From Panax quinquefolius (Eukaryota > Streptophyta > Magnoliopsida > Apiales > Araliaceae), in NCBI GenBank assembly GCA_020205615.1, contig CM035162.1:31288681-31352680 (forward strand): 64,000 nucleotides of DNA, read 5' to 3'. The number at the start of each line of letters is the position of its first letter. Position 1 is the stretch's first letter. The notes under the pieces are model-generated. The model made no database searches. It had not been told where the DNA came from and saw only the letters and a list, made by a program, of their open reading frames with translations. The position numbers were made by a program, and so were the translations under genes. This document shows positions 12,435 through 25,264 of this stretch, in pieces.

Positions 12435-12442
12435 TATTTATA
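12435..12442 (-). promoter_or_regulatory. TATA box, A2 left LTR
   Basis: TATAAATA on the minus strand at the conserved LTR position. Confidence 0.55.
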
Positions 12443-13683
12443 GGAAAATGTTAGCCCAAAAAGCAGAGACTTGACCTTTCTACGATGGCTTTTTTACTCG
12501 CTACTATTGCCACCCACCACATTTGAAATAAAATTCAGCACATTTTTTCACCAACCACAAGTGGGGCCCACTCAATTCTAGAATTTTCCACCAAAATCAA
12601 TTATAAACCTAATTTAGAATCGACACCTCTTAAAATTCATAACAAATCATTATTGAATTTTAACGGTTCAAAATTTGTGGACATATACTCAACTTATGTA
12701 TGTATAACATACCCAAAATTACCACAATCCAACGGTTTGATTAAAAATTATAACCCCAAGCAATATATCTCAAAACCCCGATTTAATTTTTAATACCTCC
12801 AATCCGATAAAATCTTGATAAAACACCTCAACAATAATTTCTTCATTTATAACCACATAACTAAATCCATCATTTATATCCACATAAAATAAATATTTCT
12901 TTATCATATGAATCAATAATTAATTATTCACAAATAATATTACGTAATCACATTTATGACAACCAGTCGCTCCCAGGAAGAGGGGCTTTCCAATAAGGAT
13001 CTCTCTCTTCTTGGCGCCAAGCAATTAGGTGACCAAACCTCTCCTTAGATGTAACTTTCTAGACATTGCCAATAATGTTATCTAATAATATTATTCAAAT
13101 AATATGAATTATTGATCCGATAATGGGAAATCTTCAAAGCAATGACAATTATTGAAACAACAATAATATAAAATACCAACGCAAAGAATTATTGAATCAA
13201 TAAAATAAACTATTGAACAAGAATTCTCCGTAATAATTATTGAGTAGTGCCTTCTTCACGTAAGGATCAATAATTCAACAATCTTGCAATGCAATCTGGT
13301 ATCTATTTCTTGTCCACGCCAGACATCAGATTTTTAACCAAAGGTATTCCAACGATCTTAACGAATAACTACGATCTTAATTGAGAGAATAACTACGCTT
13401 ATTTATAACCACCCAAACTTTGTCGTTTTCCTCATCCAATCGCTTTCCGTTATGGGCCCACATACATTTCTGGCGTCGTCGATTTAATATTCCCAAGCGA
13501 TCGAATATTCCACGACCAAACGAATATTCCCCGACAAAATGAATATTTTATAACCACTTGCTTATTTTGAAATATTTATGTATTTAACCCTTAACTATCC
13601 ACATTAATCAAATCAACCCTTACTATTTCAAGATAATAGATAAAGGAAATTCCTTTTATTTAAAAAAAATTTGAGGTCTTACA

Positions 13684-15300
13684 ACCTCCCTCCTTATGAA
13701 ATTTCGTCCTCGAAATTGACGTGACGACTACTGTGTTTGAAAAGGTAAAGATACCTCGCTTTCATTTTCGTTTCCAACTCCCAGGTCATTTCCTCTATAG
13801 CATGATTCCTCCACAAAACTTTAACTTGTGGTATGACCTTTGCGCGTAGGACATGCTCCTTCCTATCCAAGATCTTGACAGGTACCTCCTCATACGTTAA
13901 GTCTTCGGCTATCTCGTCCGGTTCTAACTCAATAACTTGGTTCGGGTCTTTCACATATTTACGAAGTACAGATATGTGAAACACATTATGAACACGAGAC
14001 ATACTCGGAGGTAACGCAAGTCTATAGGCTACATTTCCTACTCGATCGAGAATTTCAAATGGATTAATAAATCGAAGGTTTGAGCTTTCCTCACCTCACC
14101 GATTCTCGCTTTTAAAATAACAACTTCTTGCACCTCCTTCTTCAAATTCATCAGCTCCGGTGTGTAGCTTGAACAGCTTTAACTTTATCGATTAAAGTCG
14201 ATTATACTCGTATATCATCACGTACTCGTATATCATCACGTGGGTACCTAGAGTTTTCATTTCCATCTCTATTATTTGTATATTATACGAAATGAGTCTT
14301 TGACAATATTGTACTCAGATTACTTGTATACGATCTTCTACTCAACACGTCACCTACCACGTTCGCTTTTCCGGGATGGCATGGTCGAACATGTCTTTGA
14401 AATGAGTCTCCTCTTGAGTTCTTCGAAGCTCTTCCCACATTCCTTGCTCCATTCGAATTTTGTATCTCTACGAGTCAATTTGCGATAATGGAATAGCGAT
14501 TCGAGAATATCCTTCAACGAATCTCCGATAATAACCAACTAAGCTTAGAAAGCTACGTATTTCGATTACTGACTTAGGTTGCTCTCAACTGTGACTCATA
14601 TCCCAATCTTGGATAGCACGTCACAATGACACCTATCGATTTACTATCGCATCGAATATGACGTCCCCCATAGAGAGTAAACGCTTAGGTGAATTCCACA
14701 AAGGAAGTCACAAGATAAAGGCTCGTGTACCAAATTCTATAGTTGAATTTTAACTCCTCGAAGTTCAATAGGAGCCATTCGATATGAGATTTTAGAAATG
14801 AGTTTTGTCTGGGGTTCAAAGTCGATACAAAATTTAATATCGATCTTTGGGCGTAAGCCAATAAATTCTTCAGAAATAAATCGTCGGAAAAAATCAATAA
14901 CAACAAGAATATTATTCAAATCGGCGTGTCTTTATTCAAATCCATAACATGGACTAAGAAAACTTGACATCCGTAATAAACGAATGACTTCATGGCTTGA
15001 TATGAAAATGTTTGACTACAATGGTTTGATTGCTTGAGTTGAATAACGGTTGCTTAGGAATATGAAAACTAACAACCTTACAAAAAGCAATCAATTTTGG
15101 CATGATGAGTAGTTAACGAATCAATCCCAAAAACAAGTATCTTTAAAGAGATAAGGTCAACGGGTAAGGTAATGGTGCCAACTTGAATCAAACAAGATTT
15201 TTTAAACAACGGATGTAATGAAAGTTTCTCTAACGGAGTCTCCATAAATAGGTCAAAGTCTAATTTCTCCGTAGTCAAGTTCAAACGTTGAGCGCAAGCA
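13684..15300 (-). pseudogene. A2 first interior: pol remnants with large deletions
   Basis: It starts with polypurine tract AAGGAGGGAGGT (minus). The 13694-14002 frame is an unbroken integrase tail and chromodomain (VHNVFHISVLRKYVKDP to FEDEIS). The integrase core, zinc finger and RNase H are absent. A short RT thumb piece lies at 14350-14538 (FEWSKECGKSFEELKRR). At 14588-14634 the sequence matches B LTR instead of RT. The RT N-terminal flank (14685-14919) and protease pieces (15078-15284, PVDLISLKIL and LTTHHAKIDCF) follow. This is a non-autonomous deletion derivative. Confidence 0.8.
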
Positions 15301-16592
15301 AAGAGATAAAAAAAATGGGTAGAACCCAGATCTAGTAAGGTATAAACTTCGCAAGAATTTATAATTAACTAACCCGTGCTAACCGTTCGGGTTCCTCGCA
15401 TTTTGACCGAATTCACGACAAACGCTCTTCCAAGAACCGTTGACTTTGACTTTTACGGGACATCCTTTTGAGTCACCGCCTCATTGCACTAGGTTTCGAT
15501 ATCGTATAATCTCGAGCGATATGTCCTTCTTTCCACAATTATAGCATACCTTAAACTGTTGTAGGCGGTTTGAATGATATGTCCCTCTTTCCACTTGTTT
15601 GTAACATACGACCGATGGTCTTTCTCCTCCTTGGAACCCGGTTGCCACTTTAGGCCGATGTCTTCACATGGTCGTTGTTGAATCTCCTCTTTTTAAAATC
15701 TCCTCCCAACTCGCTTCTTCTATTTTCATGGCCACGATTACCACCAGAGTGGTTACCACCTTTGTCCGTATTCTTCTTTCTCCACTGGTTATCGTTATTC
15801 TGATGACTACTATCTTTGGTATGATCCTGGTTATGGTCCCTCGGTTGAACGTACTCGTTATCTCGCTCTAACAATGAGCCCTGTTTACAACATCTGAATA
15901 GAGAGAAAATTTATGAGAAATGAGATCTTTGACGTATCTTAGGGTTTCAAACCTCTCGAAACATCCGCGTCATCGTTCCTCATTCTCCACCAAATGAGGT
16001 GCAAACACGGATTACTCATGAAACTTTGCCTCGTCTTTGGGACACCGTCATGTTATTCTGCTCCAATCTAATAAACTCCACTTCCTTCATATAGATGAAT
16101 ACTTTCGTGGAAGTACTTGTCATTGAACATTTCTTCAAACGTCTCCCACGACATGCTTTGAGTGCGGTTTGAATGGAGTACGCTTCCGATTCCCACCGAT
16201 GTCTGCCTCGCCACGGAACATAAAAGTAGCGAATGGAACTTTCGTTTCTTTTCGTGCATCCCAAGACATCGAATATCTTGGTAATTTGCTTGACCCATGT
16301 TTCCGCCATGATCGGATCTGCTTTCCCAGCACTCTGGTGGTCCCAACTCTTTGAACTTGCCACGTGACCACCCGTGAATTGCTATCATCTCCTCCTCAGA
16401 TTTTGAACACGAGTCTCCTCGTCGATTTTGCATGAATATGCAAAAAGCTTCTAAACATCCCTCGCTCATCATCTCGCTCGGTGGTGTTATTCACAGAGGT
16501 ACATTGCCGACTGTGTTGCGTTCTCCTCGTTGTTAAATACTGAGCATCTCCACGGTCTCATTTACACCACTATTAATATTCTCGATCGACAT
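15300..16592 (-). pseudogene. A2 first interior: gag and zinc knuckle (broken)
   Basis: The start ATG is at 16590-16592, matching A1 and A'. Capsid motifs (WVKQITKIFDVLGC, VPFATFMFRGEAD) lie at 16135-16472 in shifting frames. A His/Asn/Arg-rich linker is at 15650-15874. Degraded CCHC knuckles lie near 15520-15610, and the protease active site near 15325-15345 reads LDLGS. Altered PBS TGGTAATCGAGC is at 16766-16777, beside the middle LTR. Confidence 0.8.
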
Positions 16593-17324
16593 TCTCAATT
16601 ATTGTCATAAAACAAGGGTTAATTAAGGAAATCAATATATCACATAATATCCCTATATCTTGACCAACTAACAAATAAGCTTAGGTAGGACACACTAGCG
16701 AAGGATTTACTCGTCTCTCCCTCCTAGTTCTATTCCCCGATCTCCGCCAGAGATCATATCCCTAAGCTCGATTACCAACCGTGGCGACCCCAAAATAGGT
16801 CCATTCCATCCAACCCATTCTCGAAGTCGCCAAATACATGGTGCGAAGCAACTACTGACTTTATTATCACAACAATAAAATCGTGAGTTTAAATACAAAT
16901 ATTATCTTCTGAGACAATATTTATACTCAAAAAATCCTCATCACATTTATTGATACATTATTTTACAATAATGGTGAGGACTACTAAACAACTCTCTCTA
17001 GAACCTTCATTCCATACCCGACTAGTACTCGCTACATTCTCGCCTCCCGAGAAGAAAAATGGAACAACAAGGAAAAGGGTGAGCTCAACTAGCCCGATAG
17101 AAGAATGTTATGACTAAGATAATATACAACAAATTATCGTTAGTCTCCAACAGGAAAAAATCGATAGAATACAATGAGCAAACAAGTTTCGGATCAATAT
17201 TCGCAATGAAATAATAATTCATAGAAGAGTTACGTAGAGAATGAAATCTACTATAATCTATGAATTTAACAGATCCATCATCAATATTTTATCCACAGAA
17301 CATCAATCAATATTCATCTCAAAT

Positions 17325-17590
17325 CAAATATTCATCTTTTCACTACTGTGCCAAAGATATTCATCAATCGGTCATGTTCATCTCAACACTGCTCATCTTT
17401 GCACTAAAGGCCAAAGATATTCATCAATCGGTCATGTTCATCTCAACACTGCTCATCTTTGCACTAAAGGCCAAAGATATTCATCGGTCGGTCATGTTCA
17501 TTTAAACACCCGCTCATCTTTTTGCACTACTACGGCCAAAGATATTCTTCAAAATCATTCATCTTTGCACTACAGGGCCAAAGATATTCA
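17325..17590. repeat. Hairpin minisatellite, A2 middle LTR
   Basis: Five units with the CATCTTTGCACTA...CCAAAGATATTC core. Two adjacent units, separated by CAATCGGTCATG, are identical. Confidence 0.8.
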
Positions 17591-17944
17591 ATAATATCAT
17601 CATTTAAGGCCGAGGATGATGAAAAATATTTTAAAGAAACGAATCCAAAGGAAACAAAATGACAAGGATTAAGGATTAAGGATTAAAGTACTTTGTTTTA
17701 TCCATGTCCAACAATACCTCAAAAATAATCATAGTGGTGTAAAATTCAAGAATGATCAAAACATGGATACAATCAAAGCTAGTATCCAAAATAGATATTT
17801 TGGACGAAAAGAAAAATTTTCATTTTCTATTGAATAGTCTTCCGTATTCGTGAATAGTCAGTATCGTGAATAGTCTTGATCATCGTGAATAGTAACTCCG
17901 ACACCAAAAGATAGAAATTCCACAAAAAAAAACATCTTCACGCC

Positions 17945-18025
17945 TCATGAATAGTACTCGTGAATAGTAACTCGTGAATAGTAACTCATGAATAGTAACT
18001 CGTGAATAGTAACTCATGAATAGTA
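17945..18025. repeat. 14-bp minisatellite, A2 middle LTR
   Basis: Six very regular GAATAGTAACTCGT / GAATAGTAACTCAT units. This is the cleanest copy of the array in the window. Confidence 0.8.
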
Positions 18026-18301
18026 ACCCCGACATGAAAAAGTTCTAAATTTGATGAAAAGTACCAACTAATATTTCAGCATAATGATATTGAAGAATTA
18101 ATATCATTTGAGAAGAAAATAACATCCCTTACCTCAAAGAATCGAAGCTTTCTAAAGAAAGGTCGGAAGTGATCTTTGAATGAAACTTATCTTGACAAGA
18201 ACTCTCAAAGTATCTAAATACTCACAAAATACGCTCGATAATATAGAGAGAAAGAGAAAAACTTTGTTTACGGTGTGATTTTCAATTCTAACTTAGCCCT
18301 C

Positions 18302-18309
18302 TATTTATA
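18302..18309 (-). promoter_or_regulatory. TATA box, A2 middle LTR
   Basis: TATAAATA on the minus strand at the conserved LTR position. Confidence 0.55.
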
Positions 18310-19553
18310 GGAAAATGTTAGCCCACCAAGGCGGACTTGACCTGCTTTTGGATGGCTTTACTCGCTACTATTGCCACCCACCACATTTGAAATAAAATTC
18401 AGCATATTTTTCACCAACCACAAGTGGGGCCCACTCAATTCTAGAATTTTCCACCAAAATCAATTATAAACCTAATTTCCGAATCGAGACACCTCTTAAA
18501 ATTCATAACAAATCATTAAGTGAATTTTAACGGTTCAAAATTTGTTGACATATACTCAACTTATGTATGTATAACATACCCAAAATTACCACAATCCAAC
18601 TATTTGATTAAAAATTATAACCCCATGAATATATCTCAAAACCACGATTTAATTTTTAATACCTCCAATCAGATAAAATCTTGATAAAACACCTCAACAA
18701 TAATTTCTTCATTTATAACCACATAACTAAATCCATCATTTATATCCACATAAAATAAATATTTCTTTATCATATGAATCAATAATTAATTATTCACAAA
18801 TAATATTACGAGAATCACATTTATGATGACCAAATGTCATTCCCGGGAAAGAGGGGGCTTTCGATAAGGATCTCTCCTTCTTGGCGCCTTGATTAGGTGA
18901 CCAAACCTCTCCTTAGACAGAACTTTCTAGACATTGCCAATAATGTTATCTAATAATATTATTCAAATAATATGAATTATTGATCCGATAATGGGAAATC
19001 TTTGTGCGTGACAATTATTGAAAGCAATGATAATATAAAATACCAACGCAGCAATTATTGAATCAATAAAATAAACTATTGAACAGTAACTACTGTAATA
19101 ATTATTGAGTAGTGCCTTCTTACGTAAGGATCAATAATTCAACAATCTTTATGCGTAATAGGTAATAAGCACTTTGTGCCACCCACGACGTCGTATTTTA
19201 ACCAACCGGGTATTCCAACGATCTTAATTGAGTAATAACTACGGTCTTAATTGAATAACAACTACGCCGTTATTTATAACCACCCAAACTTTGTCGTTTT
19301 CCTCATCCAATCGCTTTCCGTTATGGGCCCACACATGGCTGCGCCGTCGTACGAATATTCCCCGACAGTACGAATATTCCACGACCAAACGAATATTCCC
19401 CGACAAAAATGAATATTTTATAACCACTTGCTTATTTTGAAATATTTGCGTATTTAACCCTTAACTATCCACATTAATCAAATCAACCCTTACTATTTCA
19501 AGATAATAAATAAAGGAAATTCCTTTTTATTTAAAAAAATTTGGGGTCTTACA

Positions 19554-22463
19554 ACCTCCCCTCCTTATGAAATTTAAGTCCTCGAAATTGGCGTCACGAT
19601 ACTGTGTTTGAAAAGGTAAAGATACCTCGCTTTCATTTTCGTTTCCAACTCCCAGGTCATTTCCTCTATAGCATGATTCCTCCACAAAACTTTAACTTGT
19701 GGTATGACCTTTGCGCGTAGGACATGCTCCTTCCTATCCAAGATCTTGACAGGTACCTCCTCATACGTTAAGTCTTGACTATCTCGTCCGGTTCTAACTC
19801 AATAACTTGGTTCGGTCTTTCACATATTTACTGAAGTGCAGATATGTGAAACACATTATGAACACGAGACATACTCGGAGGTAACGCAAGTCTATAGGCT
19901 ACATTTCCTACTCGATCGAGAATTTCAAATGGATTAATAAATCGAAGGTTTGAGCTTTCCTCACCTCACCGATTCTCGCTTTTAAAATAACAACTTCTTG
20001 CACCTCCTTCTTCAAATTCATCACTCGGTTGTGTAGCTTGAGCGACTTTAACTTTATCGATTAAAGTCGATTATACTCAGTATATCATCATCGTGCATCA
20101 GTATATCATCACGTGGGTACCTAGAGTTTTCATCTCCATCTCTATTATTTGTATATTATACGAAATGAGTCTTTGACAATATTGTACTCGTACTTGTATC
20201 TCGATCTTCTACTCAACACGCGTCGGCTACCACGTTCGCTTTTTCGAGATGGCATGGTCGAACATGTCTTTGAAATGAGTCTCCTCTTGAGTTCTTGAAG
20301 CTCTTCCCACATTCCTTGCTCCATTCGAATTTTGTATCTCTACGAGTCACCAAGCGATAATGGAATAGCGATTCGAGAATATCCTTCAACGAATCTCGAT
20401 AATAACCAACTAAGCTTAGAAAGCTACGTATTTCGATTCTCGACTTAGGTTGCTCTCAACTGTGACTCATATCCCAATCTTGGATAAAGACGTCACAATG
20501 ACACCTATCGCTTACTATCGCATACGAATATGACGTCCCCTATAGAGAGTCGGCTTAGGTGAATTCCACAAAGGAAGTCACAAGATAAAGGCTCATGTAC
20601 CAAATTCTATAGTTGAATTTTAACTCACGAAGTTCAATAGAGCCATTCGATATGAGATTTTAGAAATGAGTTTTGTCTTAGGGTTCAAAGTCGATACAAA
20701 ATTTAATATCGATCTTTGGGCGTAAGCCAATAAATTCTTCAGAAATACGTCGGGAAAAATCAATAACAACAAGAATATTATTCAAATCGGCGTGTCTTTT
20801 TTCAAATCCATAACATGGACTAAGAAAACTTGACATCCGTAATAAACGAATGACTTCATGGCTTGATATGAAAATGTTTGACTACAATGGTTTGATTGCT
20901 TGAGTTCGAATAACGGGTTGCTTAGGAATATGAAAACTAACAACCTTACAAAAGCAATCAATTTTGGCGTGATGAGTAGTTAACCAATCAATCCCCAAAA
21001 ACAAGTATCTTTAAAGAGATAAGGTTGACGGTAAGGTAATGGTGCCAACTTGAATCAAACAAGATTTTTAAACAACGGATGTAATGAAAGTTTCTCTAAC
21101 AGAGTCTCCATAAATAGGTCAAAGTCTAATTTCTCCGTAGTCGAAGTTCAAACGTTGAGCGCAAAGCAAGAGAGATAAAAGAATGGGTAGAACCAGATAT
21201 CTAGTAAGGTATAAACTTAGCAAGAATTTATAATTAACTAACCTGATCTAACTTCGTTCGGGTTCCTCGCATTTTAATGACCGGTCCACGACAAACGCTC
21301 TTCCAAGAACCGTTGACTTTGACTTTTACGGGACATCCTTTTGAGTCACCGCCCATTGCACTAGGTTTCGATATCGTCAATCTCGGCGATATGTCCTTCT
21401 TTCCACAATTATAGCATACCTTAAACTGTTGTGGGCGGTTTGGGCTGATATGTCCCTCTTTCCGCATTTGTAACATCGACCGATGGTCTTTCTCCTCCCT
21501 TGGAACCCGATTGCCACTTGGCGTGATGTCTTCACATGGTCGTTGTTGAATCTCCTCTTTTAAAATCTCCTCCCAACTCGCTTCTTCTATTTTCATGGCC
21601 ACGATTACCACCGAGTGGTTACCACCTTTGTCCGTATTCTTCTTTCTCCACCGGTTATCGTTATTACGATGACTACTATCTTTGGTATGATCCACGGTTA
21701 TGGTCCCTCGGTTGAGCGTTACTTTCGTTATCTCGCTCTAACAATGAGCCTGTTTACAACATCCTGAATAGAGAGAAAATTTATGAGAAATGAGATCTTG
21801 GCGTATCTTGGGTTTCAAACCTCTCGAAACATCCGCGTCATCGTTCCTCATTCTCCACCAAATGAGGTGCAAACACTGGATAACTCATGAACTTAACCAG
21901 ACCTTTGGGACACCGTCATGTTATTCTGCTCCCAATCTAATAAACTCCACTTCCTTCATATATTTAATACTTTCGAGGGAAGTACTTGTCATTGAACTGC
22001 TTTCTGAAACGTCTCCCATGACATCTTTGAGTGCAAATTGAATGGATACGCTTCATGATTCCCACCGATGTCTGCCTCGCCACGAACATAAAAGTAGCGA
22101 ATGGAACTTTACGTTCGCCGTGCATCCCAAGACATCGAATATCTTGGTAATTTGCTTGACCCATGTTTCGCCATGATCGGATCTGCTTTCCCCGAATTCG
22201 GTGGTCCCAACTCTTTGAAGCTGCTTGGCTGTGACCACGGTGTAATTGCTATCATCTCCTCCTCAGATTTTGAACACGAGTCTCCTCGTCGATTTTGCAT
22301 GAACCTGCAAAAAGCTTCTAAACATCCCTCGTTCATCATCTCGCTTTCGGTGGTGTTATTCACGGGAGGTACATTGCCCGACTGTTGCGTTCTCCTCGTT
22401 GTTAAAATCTGAGGCATCTCCACGGTCTCATTTACACCACTATTAATATTCTCGAATCGACAT
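19554..22463 (-). pseudogene. A2 second interior: gag-pol remnant, same deletions as the first
   Basis: It repeats 13684-16592 almost throughout: polypurine tract, chromodomain tail, RT thumb piece, the B-LTR-like patch (about 20460-20507), protease, zinc knuckle (CYNCGKKDI, 21234-21695), capsid (21964-22423) and start ATG at 22461-22463. The protease active-site codons read differently again (LDIWF). After the start codon only about 150 bases of leader remain before the break at 22611. Confidence 0.8.
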
Positions 22464-22799
22464 TCTCAATTCTTTGTAAAAAACAAGGTTAATTAAGAAA
22501 TCAATATATCACATAATATCCCTATATATCTTGACCAACTAACAAATAAGCTTAGGTAGGACACACTAGCGAAGGATTTACTCGTCTCTCCCTCCTAGTT
22601 CTATTCCCCGACAATGTTTTATCCTCAGAACATCACTCAGCAGTTCCTTTCCACAATCATATGAATAATAACTCATAATCATAATTGTGGTTCTAAATTC
22701 CTCTTCTCATCCGGACGAAGATAATTTTTATAACCTATCTTCACAAAACATCAAAGATCATGGTTATACCAAATCACATTTCTGTTCATAATCATCTTG

Positions 22800-23040
22800 A
22801 TAAATTCATCTTTGCACTACGGGCGAAGATATTCGTCAACAGACCATCTTTTACTACTACCGAAAGATATTCAACAACATGTCATCTTTGCACTACTGGG
22901 CCAAAGATATTCATCAACAAACCATCTTTGCACCACGGGCCAAAGATATTCCTCAACAGCCATATTTGCACTTTCTGAGGCCAAATATATTCATCAACAG
23001 ATTCATATTTGCACTTCAGAGCCAAATATATTAATATCTC
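22800..23040. repeat. Hairpin minisatellite, 5' B copy
   Basis: About six units of roughly 38-40 bp. The last two read CATATTTGCACTT...CCAAATATATT: both arms of the stem have changed together, so ATATTTG pairs with CAAATAT. Confidence 0.8.
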
Positions 23041-24099
23041 GAAAGAAATATATAATCATTTAGAATTTATATAAACAATAATTATAACCATGTTGATTAT
23101 TTCACCTTTGCACTTAAGCTAAAGATATTCAATTATAAATTTAATGGTCATGATCATACCAGTCACAATTTTACTTTTCACTACTGGCCAAAAATAACCC
23201 TAGTCATGATCATACCAATAATCTACCCATCTTTATATTTCTTAAACTTATAAACAATTTATTTTAATTGTTTACACTTTACTAAATAATGCATTTAATC
23301 ATCCTAAAATGCCAAACTCATAAGTTTTCATCACCAATAACCAAAACCCTCATCAAAAATATGCATATACCTAATATAGGATTATCAAGCCATAAAATCC
23401 TATTTTCCAATTTTCTTCCTTCACATAAGATATTTAATTCATTTATTCATAACTAGTCCATTTTCATGAAAAATACCAAATCAGTTCTAAAAATATTTCT
23501 TTTCTTGATTTAACATAATATAGTCCCATAGTGAACATATATTTTTCTCAGAATTTTTAAAATTCATTTACTATTTTTAATATGGCCAAAACCGCCGAAT
23601 ATTTAGACATTTATCATAAATTGTACTTTTATTCAAAAATTCTGAAATTCACAGAGTACTTTGATATTATATAGATGTATTCCCAATAAAAATTTCATCA
23701 ATTTTAGAGTTAACCCCAAGGAATTATAAGCGGTTACTTTTAAAATAGTTTTTTTCATAAAATTCATAACTCTTAATCTATACATCCAAAAATCACCATT
23801 TTTGGACACAATCAATAAAAATTATCGAAATATCATTTCAAATTTTTCTAGAATTTTCTGAAGGTCGGAAGAAGTACGAACTGAAAAACATAATAACCCT
23901 TAAAATTCCTTACTATCCATTACCTCAAAAGAACAGCACTTATGACTGGATATCGGATATGATGCTAAAAAAAACTTGCACTGATGAATATCAACTCACT
24001 AAGTATCTAAATACTCACAAAATACACTCAATAATCTAGAGAGAAAAAGAGAGAAAACTTATGAATTCTGGTGTGATTTTCAATTCTAACTTAGCCCTC

Positions 24100-24107
24100 T
24101 ATTTATA
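24100..24107 (-). promoter_or_regulatory. TATA box, 5' B copy
   Basis: TATAAATA on the minus strand at the conserved position. Presumed B LTR core promoter. Confidence 0.5.
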
Positions 24108-25264
24108 GGAAAAATGCTAGTACAGCAAAAGCAGACTTGACTTCTTTACACGATGGCTTTACACGCTACTATCTCACCCACCAAAATCAGCCATCTCCCC
24201 AACAACCAAGAAGCGGGGCCCACTCAATTCTAGAATTTTCCACCAAAACCTAATTTACGATCGAGATACCTCTTAAAATTCATAACAAATTATCGCTCAT
24301 TTTAACGGTTCAAAATTTGTGGACATATACTCAACTTATATATGTATAACATATCCAAAAATTACAACGATCCAACGGTCGGATTAAATATTATAACTCA
24401 CACAATAAAGTAGTAAAAACACCAATTTGATCTTTTAATACCTCTAATCCGACAAAATATTGATAAAATACCTCAACATTAATTCCTTCATTTATAACCA
24501 CATAAATAAATCCATCATTTATATCCACATCAAATAAATATTTCCTTATCATATAAATCAATAATTAATTATTCATAAATAATATTACGAATCACATAAT
24601 GACAATAAGGCGGTTCGAGAAAGAGGGGCTTTCAATAAGGATTTCTCCTTCTTTGCGCCAATTAGGTGACCAAACCTCTCCTTGACATAAATTTCTAGAC
24701 ATTGCCAATAATGTTATCTAATAATATTATTCCAAATAATCAATTCTTGATCGATAAAGGAGATCTTTGTGCGGTGATTTATAATTGAAACAACAATAAT
24801 ATAAAATATCAATGCGTGATTATTTAATCAATAAAATAAAATAATGAGCGATAACTCACATGATAATTATTGAGTAGTGCCTTCTTACGTAAGGATCGAT
24901 AATTTAACAATGTTGTGCAATCTGGTATCTTCTCGTGTCTGACAACGCGTATTACTTTACTTTAACCACCGGGTATTCCAACGAGTGTTAATTGTAACAA
25001 CTTCTGCCAAGTTATTCAATTTTTCATTTTCTTCATTCATTGTTATCCGTTATGGGGCCCAAAATTGGGCTGCTTGTGGTAAATTTAATATTCCCAACGA
25101 AAAGAATATTCCACAAACAAAATGAATATTTTATAACCACTTTTATTTTGCAAAAGTTTTTTATATATCACCCTTAACTTTAATTTTATCAATTTAACCA
25201 TTTACTGAATAGTAATTATAAGAAAAATTTAATACTTTTATTTCATAAAATTCGGGGTCTTACA

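Larger units (their letters stand above)
10916..13683 (-). repeat. A2 left LTR
   Basis: It starts TGTGACGACCCC and ends CTTACA before the polypurine tract. It contains a TATA at 12435-12442, a five-unit hairpin array at about 11455-11715 and a 14-bp array at about 12085-12165. It is near-identical to 16782-19553 and close to the solo LTR at 53819-56458. Confidence 0.9.
16782..19553 (-). repeat. A2 middle LTR
   Basis: It starts TGGCGACCCC beside the PBS and ends TTGGGGTCTTACA at 19553, directly followed by a second polypurine tract. It serves both interiors. It holds a TATA at 18302-18309, a hairpin array at about 17325-17590 and a 14-bp array at about 17945-18025. Confidence 0.9.
10916..22611 (-). 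mobile_element. Element A2: tandem LTR-interior-LTR-interior, right end lost
   Basis: Order along the plus strand is LTR (10916-13683), interior (13684-16781), LTR (16782-19553), second interior (19554-22611). The two interiors share the same internal deletions, so they are copies of one defective element and not two separate insertions. The second interior stops within the leader at 22611 and joins B LTR sequence lying about 395 bp beyond the left break. The third LTR, the PBS and the right target duplication are therefore gone. AAGTG (10911-10915) is the probable left target sequence. RNase H and the integrase core are missing, so A2 could only move with help. Confidence 0.85.
22612..25264 (-). 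repeat. B solo LTR (5' P1 copy), right fragment
   Basis: It continues the B LTR that starts at 10406. It aligns with 51469-53818 plus 56464-57060, and ends GGGGTCTTACA followed by TTAGA (25265-25269), the right copy of the target duplication. About 395 bp is missing at the A2 break and about 300 bp is missing near 23238. The site TAGGT at 24663-24667 is uninterrupted, so this is the empty form of the solo-A insertion seen in the other copy. A hairpin array is at 22800-23040 and a TATA at 24100-24107. Confidence 0.88.

Noticed and set aside
22800..23040. Regular short repeats resembling a CRISPR array
   Set aside because: Units are degenerate, the 'spacers' are themselves repeats, and the context is a plant LTR.
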